Shown: positions 1-10,400 of the stretch, piece by piece
Layout: each line of letters begins with the position of its first letter
Numbering within the stretch: position 1 is the stretch's first letter
Assembly (NCBI GenBank): GCA_947044405.1
Contig: CAMRHE010000656.1
Coordinates: forward strand, 635,001 to 699,000
DNA length: 64,000 bases
Reading direction: 5' to 3'
Source: Leptodactylus fallax
Lineage: Eukaryota; Chordata; Amphibia; Anura; Leptodactylidae
Notes under the pieces: generated by a model
Databases searched by the model: none
Seen by the model: only the letters and a program-made list of their open reading frames with translations
Told to the model about the DNA's origin: nothing
Program-made: the position numbers and the translations under genes

Positions 1-177
1 GCCACTTCTGGGCTTAACAAGAACTGTCCCTGTGGTCCTCCATTTCCTTACTATGTTCCTCACAGTGGAAACTGAAAGGTTAAATCTCTGAGACAACTTT
101 TTGTATCCTTCCCCTGAACAACTATGTTGAACAATCTTTGTTTTCAGATCATTTGAGAGTTGTTTTGAGGAGCCCAT
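1..177 (-). pseudogene. Tc1/mariner transposase, N-terminal 59 residues (partial)
   Basis: An open frame of 59 codons runs from an ATG at 177 down to base 1 without a stop. It starts MGSSKQLSNDLKTKIVQ and contains GYKKLSQRFNLSVSTVRNIV, the paired helix-turn-helix pattern of Tc1-family DNA-binding domains. No catalytic part is visible because the window ends. The piece seen is unbroken, so this could belong to a complete or a truncated gene; pseudogene is the cautious call. Confidence 0.7.
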
Positions 178-577
178 GATGCCACTCTTCAGAGGAGATT
201 CAAATAGGAGAACAACTTGCAATTGACCACCTTAAATACCTTTTCTCATGATTGGATACACCTGGCTATGAAGTTCAAAGCTCAGTGAGGTTACAAAACC
301 AATTTTGTGCTTCAGTAAGTCAGTAAAAAGTAGTTAGGAGTATTCAAATCAATAAAATGATAAGGGTACCCAAATTTTTGCACCGGTCAAATTTTGGTTT
401 AATGCATATTGCACATTTTCTGTTAGTACAATAAACCTCATTTCAATCCTGAAATATTACTGTGTCCATCAGTTATTAGATATATCAAATTGAAATGGCT
501 GTTGCAAACACCCAAATATTTAGAACTAAAAATGATTAAGATTAATAGGGGTGCCCAAACTTTTTCATATGATTGTA
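1..577 (-). mobile_element. Tc1/mariner-type transposon, 5' part, truncated by window edge
   Basis: The right border is a terminal sequence reading, on the minus strand, TACAATCATATGAAAAAG and then a stretch about a gene-free leader, ending at the TA at 576-577. The leader (178-575) leads into a transposase start codon at 175-177 on the minus strand. TA target use and a helix-turn-helix transposase start are typical of the Tc1/mariner superfamily. The rest of the element lies outside the window, so whether it is complete cannot be judged. Confidence 0.75.
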
Positions 578-1140
578 TATAAGGAATGGCTACTATATAT
601 AAGGGGGAAACTTAAATATAAGGGGGAACTATTATATATAAGGAGGCTATTATAAAGGGAAATTATATATGGGGGGCTATTATTTATAAGGTGGGTTATT
701 ATTTATAAGGGAGAAACTAGTTATAAGAGGCCTATAAAAAGGGGGAAACTATTATATATAAGGCATCTATTATAAGGGGGAGCTATTATTTATGAGAGGG
801 GAACTATTCATAAGGGGGTATAATTATTAAGTGGGCTATTATTTATAAAGGAGACTATTATTTATGAGGGGATTATGGGGACTATTATTTATAAGGGTAA
901 CTATTATTTATGAGAGGACTATTACCGTATTAGTAAGGGGGAACTATTTATAAGGGAGCAGTGTTATTTTTAAGGGTTTACTGTTACTGATAAGGGGGAG
1001 CTATTACAGATAAGAGGGACTATTATTGATACAGGGCACTATTTATAAGCAGTAACTTTCATTTATAAGGGCGCTATTACTGATAAGAGTGTAATTATTT
1101 ATAAGCAGGGATTATTGTTTATAAGTAGGAGCTATAATAA
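578..1140. repeat. Degenerate AT-rich minisatellite, ~18-22 bp period
   Basis: About 560 bases are made of imperfect repeats of CTATTATTTATAAGGGGG. Copies vary in length and sequence (CTATTATATATAAGG, CTATTATTTATGAGGGG, CTGTTACTGATAAGGGGG). The array starts directly after the TA at the end of the neighbouring Tc1/mariner element. No coding potential. Confidence 0.8.
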
Positions 1141-1530
1141 GTAATGAGTGGGTGCGAAAATCTATTAGATTGTTCAAAGTTGGTCATTTGAATTGTGTGA
1201 GGGAAAATGGGGCTAGTTATTACTGTTTTGGAATCAGAAAGGAGGCATTATTAAAAGGGTTGCCTCTGGAAGATGATGGCATTGTTTGTATATCAGCATT
1301 TGGGGCCCTGCTTTTAATTTTGCCCAGGGCCACAATTTGTCTAAAACCGGCCCTGCCTGTACGACTTGTCTCCTGTCTCTACTCTGTAAATTATTGTGGG
1401 GTTTCTTTTGGTTCCAGCCAGCAGTGCGTAAATTTTTGGTATATCCTTCGGTGTGGTGACAATTCAGACTCCCAGATTCAGCGAAAGTCCATCCAGCCTC
1501 GCGGATATCCTTATGTTTGAAGCCTGAAAT
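1141..1530. other. Unassigned segment, possible DNA-transposon end inside
   Basis: I recognise no gene. A 122-codon plus-strand frame (1152-1520) has no family motif and overlaps an open minus frame, so it is probably chance. Bases 1294-1354 contain GGGCCCTG...CAGGGCC...CCGGCCCTG, a GC-rich arrangement resembling the end of a foldback DNA element, but no partner end is visible. Confidence 0.4.
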
Positions 1531-1584
1531 GTGGCAAAAGGTTGAAAAGTTCAAGGGGGCCGAATACTTTTGCAAGGCACTGTA
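1531..1584. mobile_element. Solo terminal end of a Tc1 transposon
   Basis: GGGGGCCGAATACTTTTGCA followed by AGGCACTGTA is a terminal-repeat type common on vertebrate Tc1 elements (CAGTGCCTTGCAAAAGTATT in the other orientation). It ends in TA at 1583-1584. No transposase remains next to it, so it is an isolated end or a highly deleted copy. Confidence 0.65.
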
Positions 1585-1848
1585 TGTATTCTAGGGAAAG
1601 GGGCTGATTTAGAACTTTTATTTTTTAATTTTTTTTATATTTTATTAGCCCCCTATGGGGCTTGAAGCTGCAATCTGGCATCTGCCGTAATAGCATGGCT
1701 GATGCTGGGATGGGTTCGCTGGGACACCCTCTCCCCAAAGCCCAGGATCCGCACATCGTCCTATTCCTGCCGCTGCAGGAAGCCGGCAGTAGAAGGAGTG
1801 GGGCGATGTTGCAAATCCGCTCCTCCGCCCCCCCGCCAACACCCACAT
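1585..1848. other. Unassigned segment left of hairpin repeat
   Basis: This segment has a T-rich start and a GC-richer second half. No reading frame is recognisable on either strand. It may be the body of the DNA element whose end is the hairpin at 1849-1927, but no matching left terminus is seen. Confidence 0.4.
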
Positions 1849-1927
1849 TCGGACTATAAGACACCCCCCATTTTCCTCCCATATTTGGAGGGGAAAAAAG
1901 TGTGTCTTTTAGTCTGAAAAATATGGT
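1849..1927. repeat. Hairpin repeat (inverted arms GGACTATAAGAC / GTCTTTTAGTC)
   Basis: Bases 1851-1862 and about 1902-1915 form inverted arms, with an inner CCCCATTTTCCTCCC/GGAGGGGAAAAA complement. The outer end reads TAGTCTGAAAAATATGGTA. The layout matches short palindromic DNA-transposon ends abundant in frog genomes; the family is not assigned. Confidence 0.55.
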
Positions 1928-2573
1928 ACATATAAAAGTGAAAAATTACCTTGATTAAACCTCTTCCTGCATCGTGACATAACAGTGTTTCCTAGTTAAG
2001 GCACCTTGATGTATAGAAAATATTTTTTCCAAACAAGGTTTGGAAAATTATATTTATATTTTATTTAAATACTTTAAATACAAAATAAGTAAAAATATTT
2101 AAATAAAATCTAAATAAAAATTAAATATATACGCGTGGTATCACTGCCAACAAAACAACCTATTTTATTGAAATCATACAGCGAACGGCGTAAAAAGGCC
2201 AAAAACACATCACCCCTTTATACTTCCATCTACCCAAAAAAATAAAACTGTCACGGCTCTTCACAGCAACAGAAAAAATATATATATTTCTTCAAAAAAG
2301 GGCTTTTATGCAAATGCTGTAAATTATATAAAAAAAGTATAGATATTGTGTATTGCCAGAATCGTACTGATATGTAGCATAAACGTAAAATGCTATTTAT
2401 CCCACACACTGAAGGGAACAAAATATCAAAAACAATGGCAAAATTGCTGTTCCTTTTCCATCCTTACACAGAAAATATTGACAACTTTTTTTTTTTTTAA
2501 AGGACTATTTCAATCTCCAGGATCATATTTGTAGTTGTAGCTTAATTGATTGCTTTGTCTATCTTGCTCCATT
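1928..2573. other. AT-rich stretch, no gene seen
   Basis: This is long A/T runs with several AAATAAA-like tracts. Reading frames are short and lack motifs. A ten-base T run lies near 2486-2498. I see no RNA gene, terminal repeat or target-site duplication that would define an element. Confidence 0.5.
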
Positions 2574-2810
2574 TGTCATAAACACTGGTGACCCAGTGCC
2601 ATTGGAAGCCATGCATGCCATCACACTGCCTCCACCATGTTTTATACAGGATTTAGTGTGCTTTGGATCATGAGCCATTCCAAGCCTTCTCCATAATTTC
2701 TTCTTACCATCATCCTGGTTCAGGTTGATCTTAGTTTCAGTTGTCTAAAGAATGCTGTTCCAGATCTGGGATGGCTACATTATATGTTTAATTTGGCAAA
2801 GTCTATCCTA
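2574..2810 (-). pseudogene. Tc1 transposase fragment in the flank of the array
   Basis: The minus-strand reading includes ETKINLNQDDGKKKLWRRLG, then MAHDPKHTKSCIKHGGGSV and MACMASNGTGS, the middle of a Tc1 transposase around the first catalytic Asp. The usual TDETK has become TTETK, so that Asp is lost. A stop codon lies just upstream, and the frame stops after TNGAR, before the second Asp region. This copy differs from the Tc1 inside the array and stops about 10 bases before the first array unit. Confidence 0.75.
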
Positions 2811-3008
2811 CAGATTGATAGAACTTCATGGTTTGCTCTCCTACAAGCCTCATCCCTCAAAGTGAACGTCAGTTGTGAAGTAGTGGTTTGGGGGTGGGTT
2901 CTGGCATTTCAACTAGATCCCTTTGTAATGGACTCCGCTTTAACTAAGCCTGAGAATTCCAGTGCATTGTACAAATGGTCTCATATTCAAGTCCCACTGG
3001 AAGGAAAT

Positions 3009-3365
3009 TTAAAGGGAAAATGTTACTAGAACCCAGCATACCTGCAGATAGATAGGTTAGGGACATCTGAATCAAATAGTGTTTTCCCCTTGTGAATCGG
3101 CGCCTCCGTTGCCAAGCTGTTGCCGTTTTTGTCAATATACAAACAAGCGGTTTGGATCAAGAAGAGCGTTCCCACCTACCTCTTTGGAACGGCAACCCCT
3201 TCGTTGCTCCAAAGAGCTCATTTGCAGATTGACATAAACAAGGATATCTCGGTAGTGGAGGCTCCTAGTCACAAAGGGAACGCACCATTTAGTGAAGGTG
3301 ACCCTAATCTGTCTATATATGGGGCTGGGTTGATAGGCTGGGTTCTGCTGACACACTCCCTTTAA
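3009..3365. mobile_element. T2-1 MITE (TTAA-flanked, T2/Kolobok-type), U1 copy
   Basis: TTAA at 3009-3012 and 3362-3365 encloses 349 bases. The ends are inverted repeats: TTAAAGGGAAAATGT on the left and TTAAAGGGAGTGTGTC on the right. Both then run into AGAACCCAGC, and the match continues imperfectly for about 65 bases. TTAAAGGRR termini with TTAA targets are the hallmark of T2-family MITEs of Xenopus, assigned to the Kolobok superfamily. No coding capacity. piggyBac also uses TTAA, but its usual CCC/GGG-start ends fit less well. Confidence 0.75.
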
Positions 3366-4505
3366 AAGAAAATTGAAAATAAAACATCAATAAAGTTTTT
3401 CCAAACATTTTGTAAAATCAAAATCACAGAGGGTGTATATCCATTCCCCTACAGGTATATATGTCACAGAATTGGAGTGGAATTCAAAAAAATAATATAA
3501 TAAAACTTAACATTTATTATAATCTAATAAAAGTGGACAAGCCACTATTTATGTGAGTGTCTAAAAATATATATGGTACTGTGATGAAGATCACTGGAAA
3601 CTCATAAATAGTACAAATCTGATTCCAGCCCAATACTTGCATCCCATATAGATTACCCAAAGCTATAATTAACACATCAGCTGAACGTCTGGTGTCAGAG
3701 CAGTATGTGCAACTCCAAGGTGATCTTCAGCCATTGATGTCTTTAGCCATGTAGTGGCTTGTGCAATGTGACAGAATAGCAGGTGGTAAAAGACAGGGAA
3801 AGATCCCTTTTCTTCTGACTTTTAAGACGTAAGGTTGGAATAAAAGTCTGAAGTGAATGGGCAGCCTGGCCATAGACATTCTGCTAGTGATTCCAGCTTT
3901 GTGTCCCAGGCAGGCACTCGAATGACTTAAGCAGCCATTTGGGTACAAAGCCCCAGCAGCACACATCTCCCTTTACAGCTTCCCTGAAAACATGACTTAG
4001 TAATATTGGCTTGAGAAAGCCGTCATGTGCCACCTTTCAATGTCCATACCATGGATCTTAGAGCCAAGATTTCCACCCTATGGCGATCTAAGCTTGGTTG
4101 GGCTCCAGCTCATGCGGCCATACGGTGGTGTGTACGTGAGCAATAACACTATTTCGGTTTCACCCCTCTCCAGGCTCCGTTTCTAATTGACTAATTGGTT
4201 CTCCATAAGATCAGCTTCAGGAGGGGCAGAGGCATGTGTCTTTTTTTTTTTACCACATTTTACACAAGACATTTTTGGGAAGCAAAGTGATGACAAAAGA
4301 GTAATTCTGCTATAGTGCTTCCCCCTCACACACCTATGGAGTTTGAAGCACACCTCAAATGCTACATGTGAATATAACCTTTCTGAAGGATATTGCTGAA
4401 AGTTGTATCCTTGAGATCCCCGGTCAGTTATCATAGAAGCCACAGGCAGCACCCAGCAGAGCCCAGAAACTTGAAATGGTGTCAATCATCTTGACAGAAA
4501 AGATA
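3366..4505. other. Unit core, U1 version (unidentified; 3413-3726 private)
   Basis: Bases 3727-4505 match the other units. Bases 3413-3726 do not: they are AT-rich and replace the roughly 680-base stretch present in U2-U8. A minus-strand frame of 100 codons (4183-4485) contains CVKCGKKKKTHA, a Cys-x2-Cys with a Lys run, which could be a relic of a retroelement or transposase. I do not recognise a family. Confidence 0.5.
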
Positions 4506-4626
4506 GGACTGAAGGGGTTGAACAAAAATATCCTGTGAAACGTTTAGTGTTTGCAACCTTTTTTCTACAGAGACTCCTCATTTCAGGGGTTTAAAGGTAA
4601 TTGGACAAATTAACATTACCATAACT

Positions 4627-4728
4627 GGGGGGCGGAGCCTAACCGTCGATGCTGATGGACGTCTGAGCCTGCAGCTCCGTCAGACACTAAGCCACTACCT
4701 GCCTTAAAACGCTCAATTGAGGACTAGA
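4627..4728 (+). promoter_or_regulatory. L1 5' leader (likely internal promoter region)
   Basis: 102 bases from the insertion point to the ORF1 start codon, with a G-rich start and a GC-rich body. The G-run at the very start and the perfect target duplication suggest a full 5' end. The promoter role is inferred from L1 biology; no specific binding site is identified. Confidence 0.55.
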
Positions 4729-5805
4729 ATGGGCAAGACACTGAGAGAAAGAAGCGGGGAACTACCAGGTACCCCCACGGGCAAGAATAACGCAGCGGAG
4801 GTGCATAAATTCTTTCGCAAAAAAGTCCAGCGTTCTCCTGCAGTGGCGCACAAGATGGCGCTGGAAGAGGCCCACTCGGGAGACGCGGCAGAGGACTCAG
4901 ATCTGGACAGCGCGTCGGGTACTGACCGGACAGACGCTATCTCCGGGGTGATTACCAAGTCCTTCCTTCGCAAGGCTCTGGCACAAGCAATCGCCCCAGT
5001 GCTCGCGGAGCTCTCTGACATACGGGCCAACATACACTCCGTGGGCAAAAGAGTAGACTCCCTTGAGTCGGCGTGCTCAGCGATTACTCTTCACTCCTCT
5101 TTGCTGGCACAACGTATCGCAGATCATCATACCCACCTGAATAGAACATACGATGTTCTGGAGGATCTGGAGAATCGGAACCGCAGGAGGAACCTGCGCC
5201 TCAAGGGCCTTCCGGAAACTCCCGCTTCTGAGGATCTGAGAGAGGTGATGTCGGCCATCTTTGTATCCCTCGTGGGTGCGGAAAAGGCAGCCTCGGTCCA
5301 AATCGAAAGGGTCCACCGAGCGGTCAGACCTAAATCCTCCCCTGCTGACCCACCGAGGGATGTAATCTGCGGGCTGCTGTCCTCCGCGGACACATCTGCT
5401 ATACTAGCTGCTGCAAGGGAAAAAAGGCCACTTATGCATGCCCAAACAGAGATCCACCTATACCAAGATCTGGCGCCATCTACCCTGGCAAAGCGTCGGA
5501 TGTTACGTCCACTGCTGGAGGCACTACGGGAAAGAGGCCTTCAGTATGCATGGCTTTTTCCCTTCAGGTTGTCTGTTCTTAAGCAAGGCCGCAGGATAGT
5601 CATACGTTCACCAGAAGATCTCTCCAAAGCCTGGGCCTTGCTCGACATACCCCCTATGGAGATTCCCTCGTGGTTGTCCCTCCCGGAGGACTTACACTCC
5701 TGGCCGTCACTGCCCAGCTTTGAACAGGAAGGCCTGCAACAGCGTCTCAGGTCGCCAAGACCTAGGAAACCCTCCTTGAAGAGACACATACAAGAATCCA
5801 CTTGA
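4729..5805 (+). CDS. L1 ORF1 protein (RNA-binding chaperone)
   Basis: 358 residues from the ATG at 4729; the frame also runs 12 bases upstream but without an earlier ATG. The N-terminus is basic and low in structure. Residues about 80-150 have heptad-like hydrophobic spacing expected of the trimer-forming coiled coil. Residues about 152-230 (NRRRNLRLKGLPE, then VQIERVHRAVRPK, PRDVICGLL) match the RRM of L1 ORF1p. Residues 235-310 (IHLYQDLAPSTLAKRRMLRP, FPFRLSV) match its C-terminal domain. It coats L1 RNA and is needed for retrotransposition. No frameshift or stop, so it could still encode a full product. Confidence 0.9.
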   Translation: MGKTLRERSGELPGTPTGKNNAAEVHKFFRKKVQRSPAVAHKMALEEAHSGDAAEDSDLDSASGTDRTDAISGVITKSFLRKALAQAIAPVLAELSDIRANIHSVGKRVDSLESACSAITLHSSLLAQRIADHHTHLNRTYDVLEDLENRNRRRNLRLKGLPETPASEDLREVMSAIFVSLVGAEKAASVQIERVHRAVRPKSSPADPPRDVICGLLSSADTSAILAAAREKRPLMHAQTEIHLYQDLAPSTLAKRRMLRPLLEALRERGLQYAWLFPFRLSVLKQGRRIVIRSPEDLSKAWALLDIPPMEIPSWLSLPEDLHSWPSLPSFEQEGLQQRLRSPRPRKPSLKRHIQEST

Positions 5806-7430
5806 TGTCGGTAATCTTATCACTGAGCTGTTCCTCTGCGTGGAGCTGACTTGTGTGTGAAAGGTACATTCACTGTGGAACCATTCCCTCCCACTGGACT
5901 GGCCCAGACGTGAAGTACCTGTATCCTACACTCATATCCAGGACTGCTGGCGGTTGAAGGTACCTTCTACCCTGGACCTATCCTCCCACACCCCCTCATA
6001 CTTTCCACAACCTCCACTCCCTCATGACCTATCCCAGAAGCTTGCTTTGTGCCAGATGGGCCCTGCAGCACCCACAGTAAGAGTGACTGGCACCCTATAC
6101 CGGAAAACTGGAGGTTGGAGCTCTGTCACTCTCTACCATATTCCCTCCCCCCCCCCCCCCCCCCCAGTTCACTGAGATGTCCAACTGTTTGAGTTGTTTG
6201 ATATACATGTCTGTGGGTGGGTTTTCTGACTAACAATTGTATTTGTGGGGCCTTCCGCCCCCTGTCCGGGATTTCGGGGCCGGTGATGCGTTTATGGTGC
6301 TTTGGAGGAGGAGCGCAGGCACGTGGGGCCCCGTGGTCTCGGATGGCGGAGGAGCCCAGGTTGGGGAAGAGGTTCATTACTTTAGTATGGAGTATATTCA
6401 TTCAGTGAACCAAAATTTTCACGTTGCACTGTGTACACTAGGCACGTCAGGGAACTTGCTAAGTACGCCTACTTGCTACTAACTACTAACTGCCAATTAC
6501 TAATCATTACTCACTGTTACTAATCAGTACCTATCGCTAACTATCAGGGGTTACCACAAAAACCATTACTAACAGCTAACTATTACTAACTACTAACTAC
6601 TACCAGCGGAATATCGGGGGGGCGGGCTGTTGGGTGGGGGGCGGGGCTCTCACACGGGTTTGTGGGTTCTCTGGATAGCAGGGTGTCGTGCCGGGATTCC
6701 CGATGCCCCGGGAAGTTATGCCGCCCTAATACATAGGGGTGTGTGCACTAACCATCCTAACCATATTGCTGGGATAGACCCCCATAAGGGATTTCGGTAT
6801 AACCACATTGGAGATGTTTATGTAATCTCGGATTGTATTGATTCTGTTGTTAATGTTGTATAATATGACATGGGCTCATTTCGGCGCAATTATGGCAACT
6901 ATCCCTGAGCCTACTTGAACTCTCATACTGTCCGCCTCCCGCCCGCCCAGACATGTCCGTGGGATATCTCTAACTCTCACATCTCTTGTGTACCTCTACA
7001 TCTTTTACGCACTGTTGCCTGTATGTAGTCCCCATTGTTACATGCCTCTATGCGTATCCACTCCTGTAAGGTATGGTAGTCGGCTGTCATGATTGGGACC
7101 ATCTCCGTTTCCCCTATCCTTTTTATATTCTGTCTATTGACAGAGTAAGTGTTTCAAGCTTAGCGGCTGTCAGGCGTTGCCGCTAAATATTTGATCTATT
7201 GACGGGCGCATTATCTTGGGCCCAACCTAGCTCTTGTACTCTTTCTTTTCTCTATCTCTATCTAAGCTTTCTTCACCTCTCTCCTTTCTCCCTTTCTACC
7301 CCGCCCCTTCCCCGACTGGTCTCTCTTTACCCAAACCTTCCCACCTAACCTCTGTTTGTTCAAATACCCCTCCTCTCCCTCTCTCCCTCACCCTTCTTAC
7401 CCATTGGACTCACATTGTCTCAGAATCACC
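5806..7430 (+). other. L1 inter-ORF spacer (1.6 kb) with simple repeats
   Basis: There is no coherent frame between ORF1 and ORF2. It holds a C-run (about 6150-6166), imperfect ACTAACTACTAACT repeats (about 6475-6605), a G-rich block (6616-6645) and a pyrimidine-rich run before ORF2 (7230-7400). Mammalian L1 spacers are only tens of bases, so this is long. I see no target duplication that would mark a separate insertion. Confidence 0.7.
6470..6605. repeat. Imperfect ACTA/ACTAACT repeat in the L1 spacer
   Basis: Runs of TACTAACTACTAAC with interruptions (CCAATTACTAATCATTACT, CAGTACCTATCGCTAAC). Followed directly by a G-rich stretch. Confidence 0.65.
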
Positions 7431-10400
7431 ATGTCCGAATTAGTTTTTACCTCCTTTAACACCCATGGCCTAAACTCCCCGAATAAGAGATCTCAAATTT
7501 TTACCATACTCCGTAAGCTGCACACAAATGTGGCGTTCCTTCAAGAAACTCATTTCAAAACAGGGAAAATCCCTCGCCTCCCCACAAAAATGTTCACTAC
7601 TTGTTTCCACTCCACGAATCCCACTGCTTCCTCTAGGGGTGTTTCCATTCTATTTCATTCCTCAGTGCCTTTCCAGTGTTCTCAAACTTATGAGGACTCC
7701 GAGGGCAGAATTCTGCTGCTAAAAGGCACTATCGCTACTTATAAATACACCTTTGCCAATTTCTACGCTCCCAATCAAGGCCAAGTGGCTTGGCTTGTTG
7801 AGGCTCTGCGCACACTGGAACTCTTTGCAGAAGGTTCTATAATCCTAGCTGCCGATTTTAACCTCACTCTCAACCCTGCTCTTGATGCCTCTAGAGGGAC
7901 ATCTTCTATTCCCCAGAAAGCACTGGGTAGACTCCTGCAAGACCTAAATGACCTACATTTGGTCGATCTTTGGCGCCTGCACAACCCATCCGTGAAGGAC
8001 TATTCCTTTTTTTCCAATCCACGGCAATCCTATCAGAGATTGGATTATATCTTTGTCACTAGAGATCTAGCCCCGTTTTCTCTGCAATCCCGCATTGACT
8101 CTATATCGGTGTCCGATCATGCACCAGTATGGGCTAGGTTAACACTGCGCCAACTGCCTCAAAAGGATTGGTGCTGGAGATTAAATGAAGCTTTGATGGA
8201 TCGCCCAGATCTAGTTGGGACCGTCATGCAGCAGATAGAGTCGTACTTTGCTATAAATGCTAATGCAGACACTTGTCCCACCACTACTTGGGAGGCACAT
8301 AAGGCGGTAATTAGGGGAATTTTCATATCCCTGGCCTCCAGAGTCAAGAGGGAAACTCAGGCGGAACTAGATAAAATTCTCTCAGACATAGCGGCAATTG
8401 AACGCACACGCAAGGCAGGTAGACAGTTGAATAGAAGCACTGAACTCCAAACTTTGCGAGAAAAGTTAAAAGATGCCATTAACGTCCGAACGGCTAAACA
8501 TTTTCTTCACTACCAACACAGGCTCTATGCACATGGGGACAAGGGGGGTAAGCTTATGACTTCGCTGATTAAGAAACGAAAGGCCAAGTGCTTCATTTCG
8601 GTTATAAAAAATCAAGCAGGCAACACACACAAATCCACCAAAGACAAAACCTCGGCTTTCCTCTCATTTTACACTGGGCTATACAACCTAAACACCAATG
8701 ATCCTGAGACCGCTACAACAAGCAGAGTAAATAGGATGGAAGAATTCCTTAACTCCCTCTCTCTGCCATCCCTGTCGGCGGAAGACGCTGCGACACTCAC
8801 GTCCTCAATTTCTTTGGAAGAAATTAAATGTGTCTTAAATAGCTTCCCTAAAGGGAAAAGCCCAGGTCCAGATGGCTTCCCCTTACAATACTATAAAGTA
8901 TTCCAATCTGAATTACTACCGCATCTCTCTCGATCCTGTAATGCCCTGCTCTCTGGGAAAAAACCAGGGCTGTGGAGTCGGTACGCCAAAGCCCCGACTA
9001 CGACTCCTCAATTTCCCCTGACTCCGACTCCAACTCCGAATCCGACTCCGACTCCACCAAAATAGGCACCGACTCCGACTCCGACTCCACGACTCCGACT
9101 CCACAGCCCTGGCACTGCTAAACCTTATAGGTTCACTCAGAACTCAGTCCCATCATTATATGAGGAATAGAACAGACCTTTACAGGACATTTCATAATTT
9201 TCAACATTTCATCATTTTCCCAAATTCTTATGAAAATATATTCAGCACATACTGCATTGTACTACTAACTGTACCAATTTATTATATATTTTGGGAGTCG
9301 GAGTCGGTCCATTTTATACCGACTCCGACTCCGACTCCACCAAAATAGTCACCGACTCCGACTCCACGACTCCGACTCCGACTCCACAGCCCTGGAAAAA
9401 ACTCCCCCGCCAAGCACAAGAAGCACATATTACGTTACTTCCTAAAGAAGGGAAAGACCCCCTCTCCTGTGGTAGCTATAGGCCTATCTCCCTCCTTAAT
9501 CTCGATCTTACATTGTGGGCGAAAATATTGGCCACCAGAATGAAACATCTTCTACCCTCCTTACTACACCCTGATCAAGCTGGTTTTGTTCTGGGCAGAG
9601 AGGGAAAGGATAACTCCCATCGCTTACTCCACGTTATCACCCATGCTAGGAAAACACGCTCGAGCCTGGTTTTGCTGGGAGTAGACGCTGAAAAACCGTT
9701 TGATAGAGTGGACTGGATATTTATGAAAGCTACGCTAAAAAAAATTTAACTTCCCCCCTCAATATATAGAAGCGATCTTCACTCTCTATGGTTCCCCTTA
9801 CGCTCGCTTAAAGATTAATGACACACTTTCCCCCAGCTTCAATATTACAAATGGGACCAGACAGGGTTGCCCTCTTTCCCCCTCCCTGTTCATTTTAGTA
9901 TTGGAATCCCTATTACAGGCGGTTCGTGCTCACCCAGACATATCAGGATTTAAAATAGGAACACAAACTATGCATTCCGCCGCCTTTGCAGACGATGTTC
10001 TGTTTATGGTGTCCAACCCCGAGAAAGGGCTCCCTGCCATTGTAGAACTCCTCTCTCGCTATGGCTCAGTCTCCGGATATAAAGCCAATCTAGATAAATC
10101 GGAGGTATTAAATGTCTCTCTCCCCCCTAAACAATCACTACAAGTATCCGCCTCCACGCCCTTTAAGTGGACCTCAAAATCCATTAAATATTTAGGTGTC
10201 CAACTAACAGCGGATCCGTCTCACATCTACGCAGAGAATTTTCAGCCACTACTAACGGAAATTCGCACCATGTTAGCTTCTTATCAAGGAATGCCGTTTT
10301 CTTGGTTTGGTAGACGAAATCTATTGCAGACTTATGTGCTTCCCAAGATCCTATACCGACTCCATATGTTGCCCATACGCCTCCCCCCGTATTTTTTCAA

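Noticed and set aside
2820..3008. Unit start segment as part of the neighbouring Tc1 transposase
   Set aside because: The flank to its left is Tc1, but this segment does not translate into Tc1 protein in any frame I checked, and it recurs in the array without that flank.
7356..7430. Upstream extension of L1 ORF2 from a TTG codon
   Set aside because: There is no in-frame ATG before 7431, and the upstream stretch is pyrimidine-rich spacer. The ATG at 7431 starts directly before the endonuclease domain.
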